Assembly (NCBI RefSeq): GCF_003946915.1
Contig: NZ_RPOC01000001.1
Location: forward strand, 372,001-436,000
Origin: Flavobacterium ustbae
GTDB lineage: Bacteria > Bacteroidota > Bacteroidia > Flavobacteriales > Flavobacteriaceae
Direction of reading: 5' to 3'
DNA length: 64,000 nt
The notes beneath the pieces are model-generated. The model was given only the letters and a program-made list of their open reading frames with translations, was not told the origin of the DNA and did no database searches. This document shows, in pieces, positions 35,874-44,798 of the stretch. Made by a program: the position numbers and the translations under genes. The stretch's first letter is position 1. Every line of letters begins with the position of its first letter.

Positions 35874-36114
35874 TTTAACAAGCGCATTCAAATTTTAAAC
35901 CTTCTGTCTTTCCCTTTGTTCCTTCAGTTGCATAACCATCAAATTTCCACCACTAGATTCCTCAATTAGGGCATAAAAAGAAACTACAAGGTGCAATTTA
36001 TTTTAACTTTGTGAAAAATAAATCTCACAAAGTCGCTAAGACACAAAGCTTTTTTTTTGCCATAGATTAAAGAGATTAAAAAGGATTTTGTTTCAAGCTC
36101 TCGATAAAAAAGAC

Positions 36115-36142
36115 TTTGAACCTCTGCACCTTTGTATCTTTG
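36115..36142 (+). promoter_or_regulatory. Promoter of the SDR gene
   Basis: TTTG at 36115-36118, a 16-nt spacer, then TATCTTTG at 36135-36142. The ATG at 36160 is 17 bp later. It supports the shorter start, as an upstream in-frame ATG at 36088 lies before this promoter. Confidence 0.7.
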
Positions 36143-36159
36143 CACCTCAAAACAAAAAA

Positions 36160-37008
36160 ATGAAACAAATAAGCATATTAGGTTGTGGCTGGCTTGGATT
36201 GCCTTTAGCGAAAAAACTAATCGAAAAAGGACATTCAATAAACGGATCAACCACTTCAGAAAACAAACTTTCAATCTTAAAAAACGCTGGAATAAATCCG
36301 TTTATTGTTATCCTGAACGATCCCGAAACTTCGGGAGAAGGAGCATTTGAAAGTGATTCCATTTCTGAAAACATCAACACTTTTTTAGCGGAAAGCGAAA
36401 TTCTAATTATCGACATTCCGCCAAAATTGAGAGCGGTCGATCCTAATACTGAGAAAAAGGCTTTTGTAGAAAAGATCCAAAATCTAATTCCTTTTATAGA
36501 AAAATCAGCTGTTAAGAAAGTGCTTTTTGTAAGTTCAACTTCGGTTTATGGCGATGATAACTGTTTAATTACGGAAGAAACCATTCCGAATCCAGAGACA
36601 GAAAGCGGAAAACAATTGCTTTTAGCTGAAAAGCTTCTTCAGCAAAACCAAAACTTTGAAACTACAATTCTTCGTTTCGGAGGATTAATTGGCGAAGATC
36701 GTCATCCTGTAAAATTTCTCGCCGGTAAAGAAAACCTCGAAAATCCAGATGCCCCAATAAATTTGATTCATCAAAATGACTGCATCAGAATCATAGAAGA
36801 AATTATAAATCAATCCAAATGGAATGAGATTTTTAATGCCGTAGCGCCTTTTCATCCAACAAGAGAGGAGTATTATTCCCAAAAGGCGATTATAATGAAT
36901 TTTCCAGAACCAAAATTCAGTTCTCAAAAATCAAACATTAAAAAAGTTATTTCAAGTGAAAAAATTGAAACCATTTTAAATTATCAATTTACGACTGATC
37001 AATATTAA
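36160..37008 (+). CDS. NAD(P)-dependent SDR/epimerase-like protein
   Basis: A 282-residue cytoplasmic protein of the NAD-epimerase/YeeZ type. The N-terminal Rossmann loop is ILGCGWLGLPLAKKL (about residues 5-19), and VLFVSSTSVYGDD marks the catalytic Ser/Tyr region. The substrate is unknown. The ATG at 36160 is chosen because the preceding frame precedes the promoter. Odd: bases 36321-36336 (encoding part of NDPETSGEGA) match the dispersed palindrome TCCCGAAACTTCGGGA, as if a repeat had been captured in frame. Confidence 0.8.
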   Translation: MKQISILGCGWLGLPLAKKLIEKGHSINGSTTSENKLSILKNAGINPFIVILNDPETSGEGAFESDSISENINTFLAESEILIIDIPPKLRAVDPNTEKKAFVEKIQNLIPFIEKSAVKKVLFVSSTSVYGDDNCLITEETIPNPETESGKQLLLAEKLLQQNQNFETTILRFGGLIGEDRHPVKFLAGKENLENPDAPINLIHQNDCIRIIEEIINQSKWNEIFNAVAPFHPTREEYYSQKAIIMNFPEPKFSSQKSNIKKVISSEKIETILNYQFTTDQY

Positions 37009-37095
37009 AACATATAAGTCATATAAGTTCATCAAAAGAGTTTAGAAAAACTTAAATTTGCTTATATAACTTATATGGTTTAAAACCCAAAATTT

Positions 37096-37572
37096 ATGGA
37101 AACAGCGTACATCAACTCGCCTTTAGGAATCACCAAAATTGTTGGAGATGAAAATGGTATTGCTGTAATTTCCGTTTCTGACGTTGGCACGAATGAAATT
37201 TCAGAAACTATTCCTGAAGTTTTACAAGATACTGTTTTTCAATTAAATGAATATTTTGAAGGCAAAAGAACCGATTTTGATCTCAAACTGAATCCGCAGG
37301 GAACTGAATTTCAGCAGAAAGTCTGGAAATCGCTATTAGAAATTCCATTCGGAAAAACAGTAAGTTATATGGATCAGACCAAAAAACTGGGCGACGTAAA
37401 AGCCATTCGTGCCGTAGCATCGGCAAATGGTAAAAATCCGCTTTGGATTGTGGTTCCTTGCCATCGAGTTATTGGCACAAACGGATCATTAACGGGTTAC
37501 GCTGGCGGATTGTCGCGCAAAAAATGGCTTTTAGAACACGAAAGCCCTTCACTGCAACAAAGTTTATTTTAG
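37096..37572 (+). CDS. ogt: Methylated-DNA--[protein]-cysteine S-methyltransferase
   Basis: Suicide DNA-repair enzyme that moves alkyl groups from O6-alkylguanine to its own Cys. The 158-residue protein carries IVVPCHRVIGTNGSLTGYAG (active Cys in PCHRV, about residue 118) and the DNA-binding helix region FGKTVSYMDQTKKLG plus KAIRAVASANGKNPL. This is the compact Ogt/MGMT type without an Ada N-terminal domain. It is followed by an exonuclease-like and an AlkZ-like gene on the same strand. Confidence 0.95.
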   Translation: METAYINSPLGITKIVGDENGIAVISVSDVGTNEISETIPEVLQDTVFQLNEYFEGKRTDFDLKLNPQGTEFQQKVWKSLLEIPFGKTVSYMDQTKKLGDVKAIRAVASANGKNPLWIVVPCHRVIGTNGSLTGYAGGLSRKKWLLEHESPSLQQSLF

Positions 37573-37701
37573 TTTTTCGCCACAAATTTCAGTAATTTAC
37601 ACTAATTTTAAATTCTTTCTGAGCAAACCAAAAGTAAGATAATTCTTTTGTTTTGTGTGAATGCTTTAAATTCATAAAAATAGAATTCGCGGAAATTCGT
37701 G

Positions 37702-37738
37702 AATTGCTTCGCCTGTTCGCTATCGCTCGGGTCGTGGC
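37702..37738. repeat. Dispersed repeat, copy 2
   Basis: ATTGCTTCGCCTGTTCGCTA followed by TCGCTCGGGTCGTGGC; recurs with two differences at 23563-23600. It sits between ogt and the exonuclease gene. Purpose unknown. Confidence 0.7.
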
Positions 37739-37755
37739 AAAAACCACAGTAATAT

Positions 37756-38469
37756 ATGATTGAAAAAGTAAACCTCAATAACATTTTATTTCTTGATATA
37801 GAAACCGTTCCCGAAGAAGAAAATTTCAATTCGCTTGACGCGGAAATGCAATCGCTTTGGGATTTAAAAACGCAATATCAGCGTAAAGACGAGTTTTCTC
37901 CAGAAGAATTTTACGAACGCGCCGGAATTTGGGCCGAATTTGGAAAGATAATCTGCATTTCGGTCGGCTTTTTTACGATCAAAGGAGATGTTAGAAACTT
38001 TAGAGTGACTTCGTTTTTTGGTGAAGAAAAGAAAATCTTGAAAGATTTCAGTAATTTGGTTAATAATCATTTCAATCAGCCACAGCATTTGCTATGCGGA
38101 CATAATTCGAAAGAATTTGATATACCGTTTATTGCCCGTAGAATGATTATCAATCAATTGCCAATTCCAGACAAACTGAATTTATTCGGTAAAAAACCTT
38201 GGGAAATTCCGCATTTGGATACTTTAGAATTATGGAAGTTTGGAGATTACAAGCATTATACTTCTTTAAAACTGCTCACCAAGATTTTAGGCGTGCCATC
38301 GCCAAAAGGCGATATCGACGGAAGTCAGGTTGCACACGTTTATTATGTCGAAAAAGATATCGACCGAATTATTACATATTGCGAAAAAGATACGATTGCT
38401 GTGGCTCAAATTTTCTTACGCTTACGCCGGGAAGATTTATTGATTGAGGAAGAAATTATTCATGTATAG
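37756..38469 (+). CDS. Predicted 3'-5' exonuclease (PolB-like DEDDy)
   Basis: A 237-residue protein of the RNase H-like DEDDy exonuclease type. Motif I is FLDIETVPEE (about residues 13-22), motif II CGHNSKEFDIPFIARRMI (about 114-131), motif III YCEKDTIAVAQIFLRL (about 210-225, Y-x-x-x-D). It probably trims DNA ends in repair (inference from fold and position between ogt and an AlkZ-like gene). Start ATG at 37756. Confidence 0.85.
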   Translation: MIEKVNLNNILFLDIETVPEEENFNSLDAEMQSLWDLKTQYQRKDEFSPEEFYERAGIWAEFGKIICISVGFFTIKGDVRNFRVTSFFGEEKKILKDFSNLVNNHFNQPQHLLCGHNSKEFDIPFIARRMIINQLPIPDKLNLFGKKPWEIPHLDTLELWKFGDYKHYTSLKLLTKILGVPSPKGDIDGSQVAHVYYVEKDIDRIITYCEKDTIAVAQIFLRLRREDLLIEEEIIHV

Positions 38470-38612
38470 GTTTTTTTGAGGGGCAAAGGTTCAAAGGTTC
38501 TGAGATGCTAAGTTTTTTTAGGGAAAAGTTTCAAAGCTTCAGAGGATCAAAGCTCCTAATTTGTGATTAATTGCTTAAATTGACTTATATAACTTATATG
38601 GTTTAAAAAAAA

Positions 38613-39683
38613 ATGACGCATTCAGAAATTTCGCATTATAGAATGGTTTCACAGAAACTTTATAAAACAAGTTCTTGTTTGCCACAGGAAATTGTAAAGC
38701 ATTTTGGTGCTATGCAGGCGCAGGACTATGCCATGGCGAAATGGGCAATTGGTTCGCGTTGTGATTCCTCAGAAAAAGAGATTCAAGAAGCTATAGATTC
38801 TGCTAAAATTATTCGAACCCATATTCTGCGTCCGACTTGGCATTTTGTTTCTCCAGATGACATTTATTGGATGCTAGAACTTTCAGCGCCACAAGTAAAA
38901 CGTCTCTTTACTACAATGGCCAAACAACATGGCTTTGACGAAAAGAAATTCGGTCAGGTTAATTCAGCAATAGAAAAACTTCTGGCGGGCAATAATCATT
39001 TAACCCGAGAGGAAATCATGCAGGAACTTAATATTCAAAAAAAAGCCGGCGATTTATCTCCTGTAATTGTAATGATGAATGCCGAACTGGACGGTTTGGT
39101 CTGCAATGGCAAAATGAAAGGCAAACAAATCACGTATGCTTTGCTCGAAGAAAGAGTTCCGAAACCAAAAATTAAATTGAATAAAGAAGAAGCCTTAGTA
39201 AAACTCGCTCAACGCTATTTTGAAAGTCACGGTCCAGCAACAGTACTTGATTTTTCGTGGTGGTCAGGTTTTCCGCCTACAATTTGCCAAAAAGCAGTTA
39301 ACGCAATAGAGTTGCAACTAAACCAAATCACTATTGATAATCAGCAGTTTTGGTTTAAAAAAGGATTTTCAGACGAAGACAACTTTCGCGAAAGCGTACA
39401 TTTCCTTCCCTCTTTTGATGAGATATTAATTTCGTATAAAAGTCGAGAAGCTTCATTTAATACAGAACATCAATCGAAAGTTTTTACTAATAATGGAATT
39501 TTCAAACCTATTATTTTAGAAAACGGAAAGGTAATTGGCATTTGGAAAAGAACCATTAAAAAAGATTACGTCAAAATAGAAACGGAGTTTTTCAATGAAA
39601 TAGAAATGGATAAAAAACAGGTTATTTTGGAAGGAATTAAATATTTTGAAACGTATTTGGAAACCAAAACTGTTATTGAATAG
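38613..39683 (+). CDS. Winged-helix DNA-binding protein, AlkZ/YcaQ-like
   Basis: A 356-residue protein of the winged-helix family that includes the AlkZ/YcaQ DNA glycosylases. The N-terminal HFGAMQAQDYAMAKWAI (about residues 30-46) holds the Q-x-Q motif (QAQ) that is catalytic in AlkZ. RTHILRPTWHFV follows, and later ARYFESHGPATVLDFSWWSG-like (LAQRYFESHGPATVLDFSWW) and FLPSFDEILISY also match the family. AlkZ removes alkylated or crosslinked bases; the repair role here is supported by ogt nearby but not proven. Confidence 0.85.
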   Translation: MTHSEISHYRMVSQKLYKTSSCLPQEIVKHFGAMQAQDYAMAKWAIGSRCDSSEKEIQEAIDSAKIIRTHILRPTWHFVSPDDIYWMLELSAPQVKRLFTTMAKQHGFDEKKFGQVNSAIEKLLAGNNHLTREEIMQELNIQKKAGDLSPVIVMMNAELDGLVCNGKMKGKQITYALLEERVPKPKIKLNKEEALVKLAQRYFESHGPATVLDFSWWSGFPPTICQKAVNAIELQLNQITIDNQQFWFKKGFSDEDNFRESVHFLPSFDEILISYKSREASFNTEHQSKVFTNNGIFKPIILENGKVIGIWKRTIKKDYVKIETEFFNEIEMDKKQVILEGIKYFETYLETKTVIE

Positions 39684-39714
39684 TTTTTTTTGAAAAGTGA
39701 TGGCTAATTGTGCC

Positions 39715-39865
39715 GCTCCGCTGGAGCTTTTTCTTCTGTGACTTTTTCTATAAATATATCGCTCTTCCAGAGCTTAGTATCAAAGAATAGATAGCTCTGG
39801 AAGAGCGACATATTTATAGCTAGTTATCGATTTATACAACATAAGCCCCAGAGGGGCGACATCAA
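39715..39865. repeat. REPIN-like palindromes (family C)
   Basis: An inverted pair CGCTCTTCCAGAGCT (39760-39774) and AGCTCTGGAAGAGCG (39793-39807) is framed by ATAAATATAT/ACATATTTATA. Shorter relatives lie on both sides: CCGCTCCGCTGGAGC near 39714 and GCCCCAGAGGGGCGACAT near 39845. No transposase is adjacent. It accounts for the stretch between the AlkZ-like and SpmA/B-like genes. Confidence 0.8.
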
Positions 39866-39978
39866 TTTTCTACATTTGAAATAAATTATTTCAAATCCTA
39901 AGCATCAAAATATTCTTCTGAAACAGAATCTTTATGCTTATTATTGCTAAATAATTACATTTACAAAAAATTACAATT

Positions 39979-41418
39979 ATGGTATTAAGCAGATTTTGGT
40001 TAGCGATTTTCATTTCTTCGATTGTTTTTATTGTAGTCAGTTTGTTTACTGCTAATACGTATACTATTGATTCTATTTTAAATGGAAAGAAAGACGATCC
40101 TATTTTAGTTTCTGAAAAATACGTGGAAGAACTTCCTGCTTTCTTAAAAGATAGTATCAAAAAAGCGCCAGATCAGACCATGATTATCAATCGTGACACG
40201 CTAAATGCCGACACAACTTACGTTTACAAAAACAAAACGGTAAAAATCTATAGCGGACTTCAAAAATCTGACGGTTTATTGCCAACTTGTAAAAGCACAT
40301 TGGTCGATTTAATTCTGCCTCTTATTGCCTATTTAGCCTTTTTCTGCGGATTAATGGAACTTTTAATTGTTTCTGGGGCTTCAGGAAAACTAGCAAAAGG
40401 TTTAAGTCCAGTATTTGTGAAAGTGTTTCCAAGTATTCCTAAAAATCACCCTTCAATATCTTACATGACCTTGAACTTTGCTGCCAATTTCTTGGGATTG
40501 GATTCGGCTGCAACTCCATTTGGACTGAAAGCCATGGAAAGTTTACAGGAAATAAACCCCGAAAAAGACAAAGCGAGCGATGCACAAATTATGTTTATGT
40601 GTCTTCACGCTTCTGGATTGACTTTAATTGCGACTTCTATTATTGGTTATCGCGCGGCGGCAAACGCAAGTAATCCGGCCGATGTGATGCTACCTTGTAT
40701 CATTACTTCGTTTATCGGAACTATCGCGGCATTTTTGATTGTTGGAATCAAACAAAAGATCAATTTCAAAAGTGCTTCGTTGCTTATTGGTTTAATGGTT
40801 TTAATTGCGGCTATCGTAAGTCTGTTGATGTATGTAAATCATTTGGATTTAATCGGAAAAAATTACTTTACTTCTAACCTTTCTGGATTAATCTTAATTG
40901 CCATTATTGCATTTACGTTGATTTTCTCATTCCGACACGAGAAAAAATTCAAAGAGGCAGAAACAACTGTTTTTGACACTTTTGTTGTCGGCGCTAATAA
41001 CGGAGTTAAAACCGGAGTTACTATTTTTCCTTATGTTTTAGGAATGTTGGTTGCTATTTCATTATTCAGAAATAGCGGTTTATTCGAAATTATCAGCGAC
41101 GCCATCGGGTTTATCTTTTCAAATTTAGGCGTAAGTAAAGACATTACCAATGCGCTTCCTGTTGCGATGCTGCGTCCATTTAGTTCGGCGGGTTCAAGAG
41201 GATTTCTAATCGATTCAATGAATACTTTTGGAGCCGATTCTTTAACTGCTAGATTGAGTAGTATTTTTCAATGTAGCGCCGAAAGCACTTTTTATGTAAT
41301 TGCGGTTTATTTTGGTTCTGTAAATATTAAAAACACACGCTATGCGTTAGGCACAATGCTTTTGGTAGATTTGATCTGTGTTATTACAGCGATTTTTGTG
41401 GCTACTTGGTTTTTTTAA
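39979..41418 (+). CDS. SpmA/SpmB-like nucleoside-recognition (Gate) membrane protein
   Basis: A 479-residue inner-membrane protein with about ten hydrophobic helices. It combines two Gate (nucleoside-recognition) halves as in a SpmA-SpmB fusion: LNFAANFLGLDSAATPFGLK (SpmA-like, about 173-192) and RPFSSAGSRGFLIDSM plus FQCSAESTFYVIAVYFGSVN (SpmB-like, about 398-450). Fused SpmAB proteins occur in non-spore-formers; the transported substance is unknown. Start ATG at 39979. Confidence 0.88.
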   Translation: MVLSRFWLAIFISSIVFIVVSLFTANTYTIDSILNGKKDDPILVSEKYVEELPAFLKDSIKKAPDQTMIINRDTLNADTTYVYKNKTVKIYSGLQKSDGLLPTCKSTLVDLILPLIAYLAFFCGLMELLIVSGASGKLAKGLSPVFVKVFPSIPKNHPSISYMTLNFAANFLGLDSAATPFGLKAMESLQEINPEKDKASDAQIMFMCLHASGLTLIATSIIGYRAAANASNPADVMLPCIITSFIGTIAAFLIVGIKQKINFKSASLLIGLMVLIAAIVSLLMYVNHLDLIGKNYFTSNLSGLILIAIIAFTLIFSFRHEKKFKEAETTVFDTFVVGANNGVKTGVTIFPYVLGMLVAISLFRNSGLFEIISDAIGFIFSNLGVSKDITNALPVAMLRPFSSAGSRGFLIDSMNTFGADSLTARLSSIFQCSAESTFYVIAVYFGSVNIKNTRYALGTMLLVDLICVITAIFVATWFF

Positions 41419-41506
41419 TCTAATTCCGTCACAATTAAATTCTGCATTTAATAACGCGTTTTCATCCGCGAATTAAAATCCAAATTACAAGATTTTTTGG
41501 AACGAT

Positions 41507-41700
41507 TCCCCGGATTAAAATCCGGGGCTACAAAATTGTTCGAGCCGATGGCTCTTTCTTCATGTAACAGATTTTGAAAGTTCCTTAGGAACGTTTAATA
41601 TTGTAGCAACGGATTTTAATCCGTTGATCTTAAAGGCAACAATTCAAGAGTTCCATAGGAACGTACCATATTGTAGCCACGGATTTTAATCCGTGGATAA
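41507..41700. repeat. REP-like palindromes beside RAYT 2 (family B)
   Basis: Three hairpins with a shared core: CCCCGGATTAAAATCCGGGG near 41508-41527, AACGGATTTTAATCCGTT near 41608-41625, and CCACGGATTTTAATCCGTGG near 41678-41697. Two further short palindromes (GTTCCTTAGGAAC and GTTCCATAGGAAC) lie between them. They sit just upstream of the RAYT-type gene at 41783, as expected for a RAYT and its REP family. They fill the stretch 41419-41782. Confidence 0.85.
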
Positions 41701-41761
41701 TTATCAAACATCATATTTAAAAAAAGAAAGTTAAATATTACAAAAAAATATTTATTGCATT

Positions 41762-41769
41762 TATTTTTG
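41762..41769 (+). promoter_or_regulatory. -7 box for RAYT 2
   Basis: TATTTTTG, matching TANNTTTG, lies 13 bp before the RAYT ATG at 41783, so the leader would be very short. Confidence 0.45.
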
Positions 41770-41782
41770 CCAGAAAAAAAAT

Positions 41783-42244
41783 ATGGCAAATACCTATCAT
41801 CAAGTCTACATTCAAGTAGTTTTTGCAGTTAAATATAGAAATGCTTTAATTGAAGAAAGCTGGAGATCAGAATTACTCGGTGTAATTGGCAATTTAATCA
41901 ATGAAAATGGGTGTAAAAACATTATTGTAAATGGCGTTGAAGATCATGTACATTGTTTGCTAGCAATAAAACCAACAATTACCATATCTGATCTCATGAA
42001 AAATGTCAAAGCAAAATCTTCAAAATATATCAATGACAATAAACTAACGAAATCTCAATTTTCGTGGCAGGTTGGTTACGGTGTTTTCTCTTATAGTCAA
42101 TCTCAAATAGATTCTGTTTACAAATACATTCAAAATCAAAAAGAGCATCATAAAAAGCAAAGTTTTAATGATGAATATCTGAATTTTCTAAATAAATTTA
42201 AGGTTGATTACGATGAAAAATATATATTTGAAAATCTAACATAA
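41783..42244 (+). CDS. RAYT-type (IS200-like) Y1 transposase
   Basis: A 153-residue single-strand DNA transposase of the HUH class (TnpA_REP/IS200-like). The metal-binding HUH motif is in VEDHVHCLLAI (about residues 52-62), and the nucleophile Tyr is in VYKYIQNQKEHHKK (about 113-126). No accessory tnpB is present, and family B palindromes lie just upstream, the arrangement of a RAYT and its REPs. It reads into a lipoprotein gene 5 bp downstream, but that is probably fortuitous. Confidence 0.87.
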   Translation: MANTYHQVYIQVVFAVKYRNALIEESWRSELLGVIGNLINENGCKNIIVNGVEDHVHCLLAIKPTITISDLMKNVKAKSSKYINDNKLTKSQFSWQVGYGVFSYSQSQIDSVYKYIQNQKEHHKKQSFNDEYLNFLNKFKVDYDEKYIFENLT

Positions 42245-42249
42245 ACATT

Positions 42250-42993
42250 ATGAAAATAGCCCCCCTCTTCTTCGTATTGCTCTTAATCGGATGTCAAAAA
42301 ACAAAACCTACAGACGCTGCACCGCCAATTGCAGAAATACTGGAAAACCACGAGACATTGCCAGTTACAAATGATGAAAAAATCATTAAAACTGATACGG
42401 TAGCCATTTATATGGACGGAACAGAATCTCCAACAGATTATATTCTGGCTCATTTGGTAGAGCAGCAGGCAGATAAAGACAGCATCGTTTCTGTAAAATA
42501 CCGATTAGACTTTTATCAAAACAAAGCTAAAACGGCTTCTTCAAAGATTGCAATTAAAGGTTTTGAAAAAGGTTCTGAATGGACGGCATCTTATGGACTA
42601 GCTTCTGAAAATTTCAAAAATTCTCCTTTTTTACAAATTTCTGTTGGGTATCCAGCATGCGGATATTCACATGAAAATTATTTATATTATCTAAAAAATA
42701 ACAGCCTGCAATTAGTGCATCAATGGAATACGCTGTCCGACAGCGGTTGGGGTAATTGGCTGGAAATCATTAATCCAGAAAAGAATTCTGAACCAAAATC
42801 TTTTTATTGCAAAACTGTTGCATTTGTTCCAGATGATGAAAATGAAAACCAAGACATGGGAATTCTAACGTATTCAGATTCTATTGCTTTCGAATTAAAA
42901 GACAATAAATGGAAAAAAATGCTTCTTTCTGCAAAGGATAAACCTTATTTCGAAAAAAAGATGACGTTTGACCAATTCAATACGATAGAATAA
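42250..42993 (+). CDS. Hypothetical lipoprotein
   Basis: A 247-residue lipoprotein (signal MKIAPLFFVLLLIGC, lipidated Cys about residue 15). The mature part is strand-rich with SVGYPACGYSHENYLYYLKN near residue 131 and GWGNWLEIINPEK later. No family is recognised. It begins 5 bp after the RAYT stop. The lipoprotein probably predates the RAYT insertion and may now share its transcript. Confidence 0.7.
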   Translation: MKIAPLFFVLLLIGCQKTKPTDAAPPIAEILENHETLPVTNDEKIIKTDTVAIYMDGTESPTDYILAHLVEQQADKDSIVSVKYRLDFYQNKAKTASSKIAIKGFEKGSEWTASYGLASENFKNSPFLQISVGYPACGYSHENYLYYLKNNSLQLVHQWNTLSDSGWGNWLEIINPEKNSEPKSFYCKTVAFVPDDENENQDMGILTYSDSIAFELKDNKWKKMLLSAKDKPYFEKKMTFDQFNTIE

Positions 42994-43041
42994 AAGCATC
43001 AGAAGACCCTTATTCAAAATCTTTCTAAAATAAATAATTTC

Positions 43042-43049
43042 TAACTTTG
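43042..43049 (+). promoter_or_regulatory. -7 box for the fumarase gene
   Basis: TAACTTTG, matching TANNTTTG, lies 14 bp before the fumarase ATG at 43064. The -33 element is less clear. Confidence 0.55.
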
Positions 43050-43063
43050 TAAAAAACAAAGTA

Positions 43064-44668
43064 ATGATTGATTTTATATACCAGGATCCTTATCCGATCT
43101 TAAAGGATGATACGCAGTACCGCAAAATCACCTCAGATTTTGTAAAAGTGGAGCAGTTTGGAGAACGTGAAGTTTTAACGGTTGACCCAAAGGGTTTAGA
43201 ATTATTGGCTGAAGAAGCTTTGACAGATGTTTCGTTTATGTTGAGAACGACGCATTTGCAAAAACTAAGAAAAATTCTAGATGATCCAGAAGCGACAGAC
43301 AATGATCGTTTTGTAGCTTACAATTTACTTCAAAATGCATCTGTTGCTGCTGAAGGTCAGTTACCAAGCTGCCAGGATACAGGAACTGCAATTGTAATGG
43401 CTAAAAAAGGCGAAAGCATTTTTACTGGTGCTGACGATGCAGAATGGTTGAGCCGCGGAATTTTTAATACTTATCAAAAAAGAAACTTACGTTATTCGCA
43501 GATTGTTCCGATTTCGATGTTTGAAGAGAAAAATTCAGGATCAAATCTTCCGGCGCAAATTGATATTTATGCTAAAAAAGGAACTTCTTACGACTTTTTG
43601 TTCATGGCAAAAGGTGGTGGTTCTGCTAATAAAACTTACTTATATCAGCAAACTAAATCTTTGTTGAATGAAAAATCTCTGGATGAATTCATTAGAACAA
43701 AAATTAAAGATTTAGGAACTTCTGCTTGTCCTCCGTACCACTTAGCTTTGGTAATTGGTGGAACTTCTGCTGAAGCAAACTTAAGCGCTGTCAAAAAAGC
43801 TTCTGCTGGATATTATGATAATCTTCCAACAACTGGAAACATGGCTGGTCAAGCATTTCGTGATCACGAATGGGAAGAAAGAGTTCAGAAAATCTGTCAG
43901 GAAAGTGCGATTGGAGCTCAGTTTGGAGGAAAATATTTTACGCACGACGTTCGTGTAATCCGTCTGCCTCGTCACGCGGCTTCTTGTCCAGTTGGATTAG
44001 GAGTTTCTTGCTCTGCAGATAGAAACATTAAAGGAAAAATTACAAAAGACGGAATCTTTGTTGAGCAATTAGAGGTAAATCCTAAACAATTTTTACCAGA
44101 AACAGCGCCACATTTAGAGGCTCCAGTAGAAATTGATTTGAATCAGCCAATGGCAGACATGTTGGCTCAACTTTCTAAATATCCAGTTAAAACGCGTCTA
44201 AAACTAAACGGAACTGTAATTGTTGCGAGAGATATTGCTCACGCAAAAATTAAAGAAATGTTAGATGCAGGAAAACCAATGCCAGAGTATTTCAAAAATC
44301 ACCCTGTTTATTACGCTGGTCCTGCAAAAACTCCAGACGGAATGGCTTCTGGAAGTTTTGGACCTACAACTGCTGGACGTATGGATGTTTATGTAGATGA
44401 ATTCCAGAAAAATGGCGGAAGTATGATTATGCTTGCAAAAGGAAACCGTACCAAACAAGTTACTGATGCCTGCAACAAATACGGCGGATTCTACTTAGGT
44501 TCTATCGGAGGTCCTGCTGCAATCCTAGCGCAAGACAACATTCTAAAAGTAGAAGTTGTTGATTTTGAAGAATTAGGCATGGAAGCGGTTCGTAAAATCA
44601 CCGTTAAAGATTTCCCTGCTTTCATTATCACAGACGACAAAGGAAATGATTTCTTTGCCAATCTTTAA
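43064..44668 (+). CDS. Fumarate hydratase, class I
   Basis: An iron-sulfur hydratase interconverting fumarate and malate in the TCA cycle; oxygen-sensitive class (family knowledge). The 534-residue, single-chain form has fused alpha and beta parts. Cluster Cys regions are [19 protein letters not shown] (about 99-117), [20 protein letters not shown] (about 215-234) and [13 protein letters not shown]. The C-terminal beta region has [20 protein letters not shown] and [14 protein letters not shown] large terminator hairpin follows at 44701. Confidence 0.95.
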   Translation: MIDFIYQDPYPILKDDTQYRKITSDFVKVEQFGEREVLTVDPKGLELLAEEALTDVSFMLRTTHLQKLRKILDDPEATDNDRFVAYNLLQNASVAAEGQLPSCQDTGTAIVMAKKGESIFTGADDAEWLSRGIFNTYQKRNLRYSQIVPISMFEEKNSGSNLPAQIDIYAKKGTSYDFLFMAKGGGSANKTYLYQQTKSLLNEKSLDEFIRTKIKDLGTSACPPYHLALVIGGTSAEANLSAVKKASAGYYDNLPTTGNMAGQAFRDHEWEERVQKICQESAIGAQFGGKYFTHDVRVIRLPRHAASCPVGLGVSCSADRNIKGKITKDGIFVEQLEVNPKQFLPETAPHLEAPVEIDLNQPMADMLAQLSKYPVKTRLKLNGTVIVARDIAHAKIKEMLDAGKPMPEYFKNHPVYYAGPAKTPDGMASGSFGPTTAGRMDVYVDEFQKNGGSMIMLAKGNRTKQVTDACNKYGGFYLGSIGGPAAILAQDNILKVEVVDFEELGMEAVRKITVKDFPAFIITDDKGNDFFANL

Positions 44669-44700
44669 GGTATTTGCCACAAAGACGCAAAGACACAAAG

Positions 44701-44751
44701 TTTATATAAAAGCAAAAACCGCCCAAAAGGCGGTTTTTGCTTTTATATAAA
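44701..44751. terminator. Long bidirectional terminator palindrome
   Basis: A perfect 23-bp stem with a 5-nt loop (CAAAA), core GCAAAAACCGCC/GGCGGTTTTTGC. It sits between the converging fumarase (+) and PAS (-) genes and provides T tracts on both strands. The same core recurs at 48517-48553. Confidence 0.9.
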
Positions 44752-44798
44752 ATATCTTAAAAAAAATCTTTGCGTCTTTGTGCCTTAGTGGCCAATCT

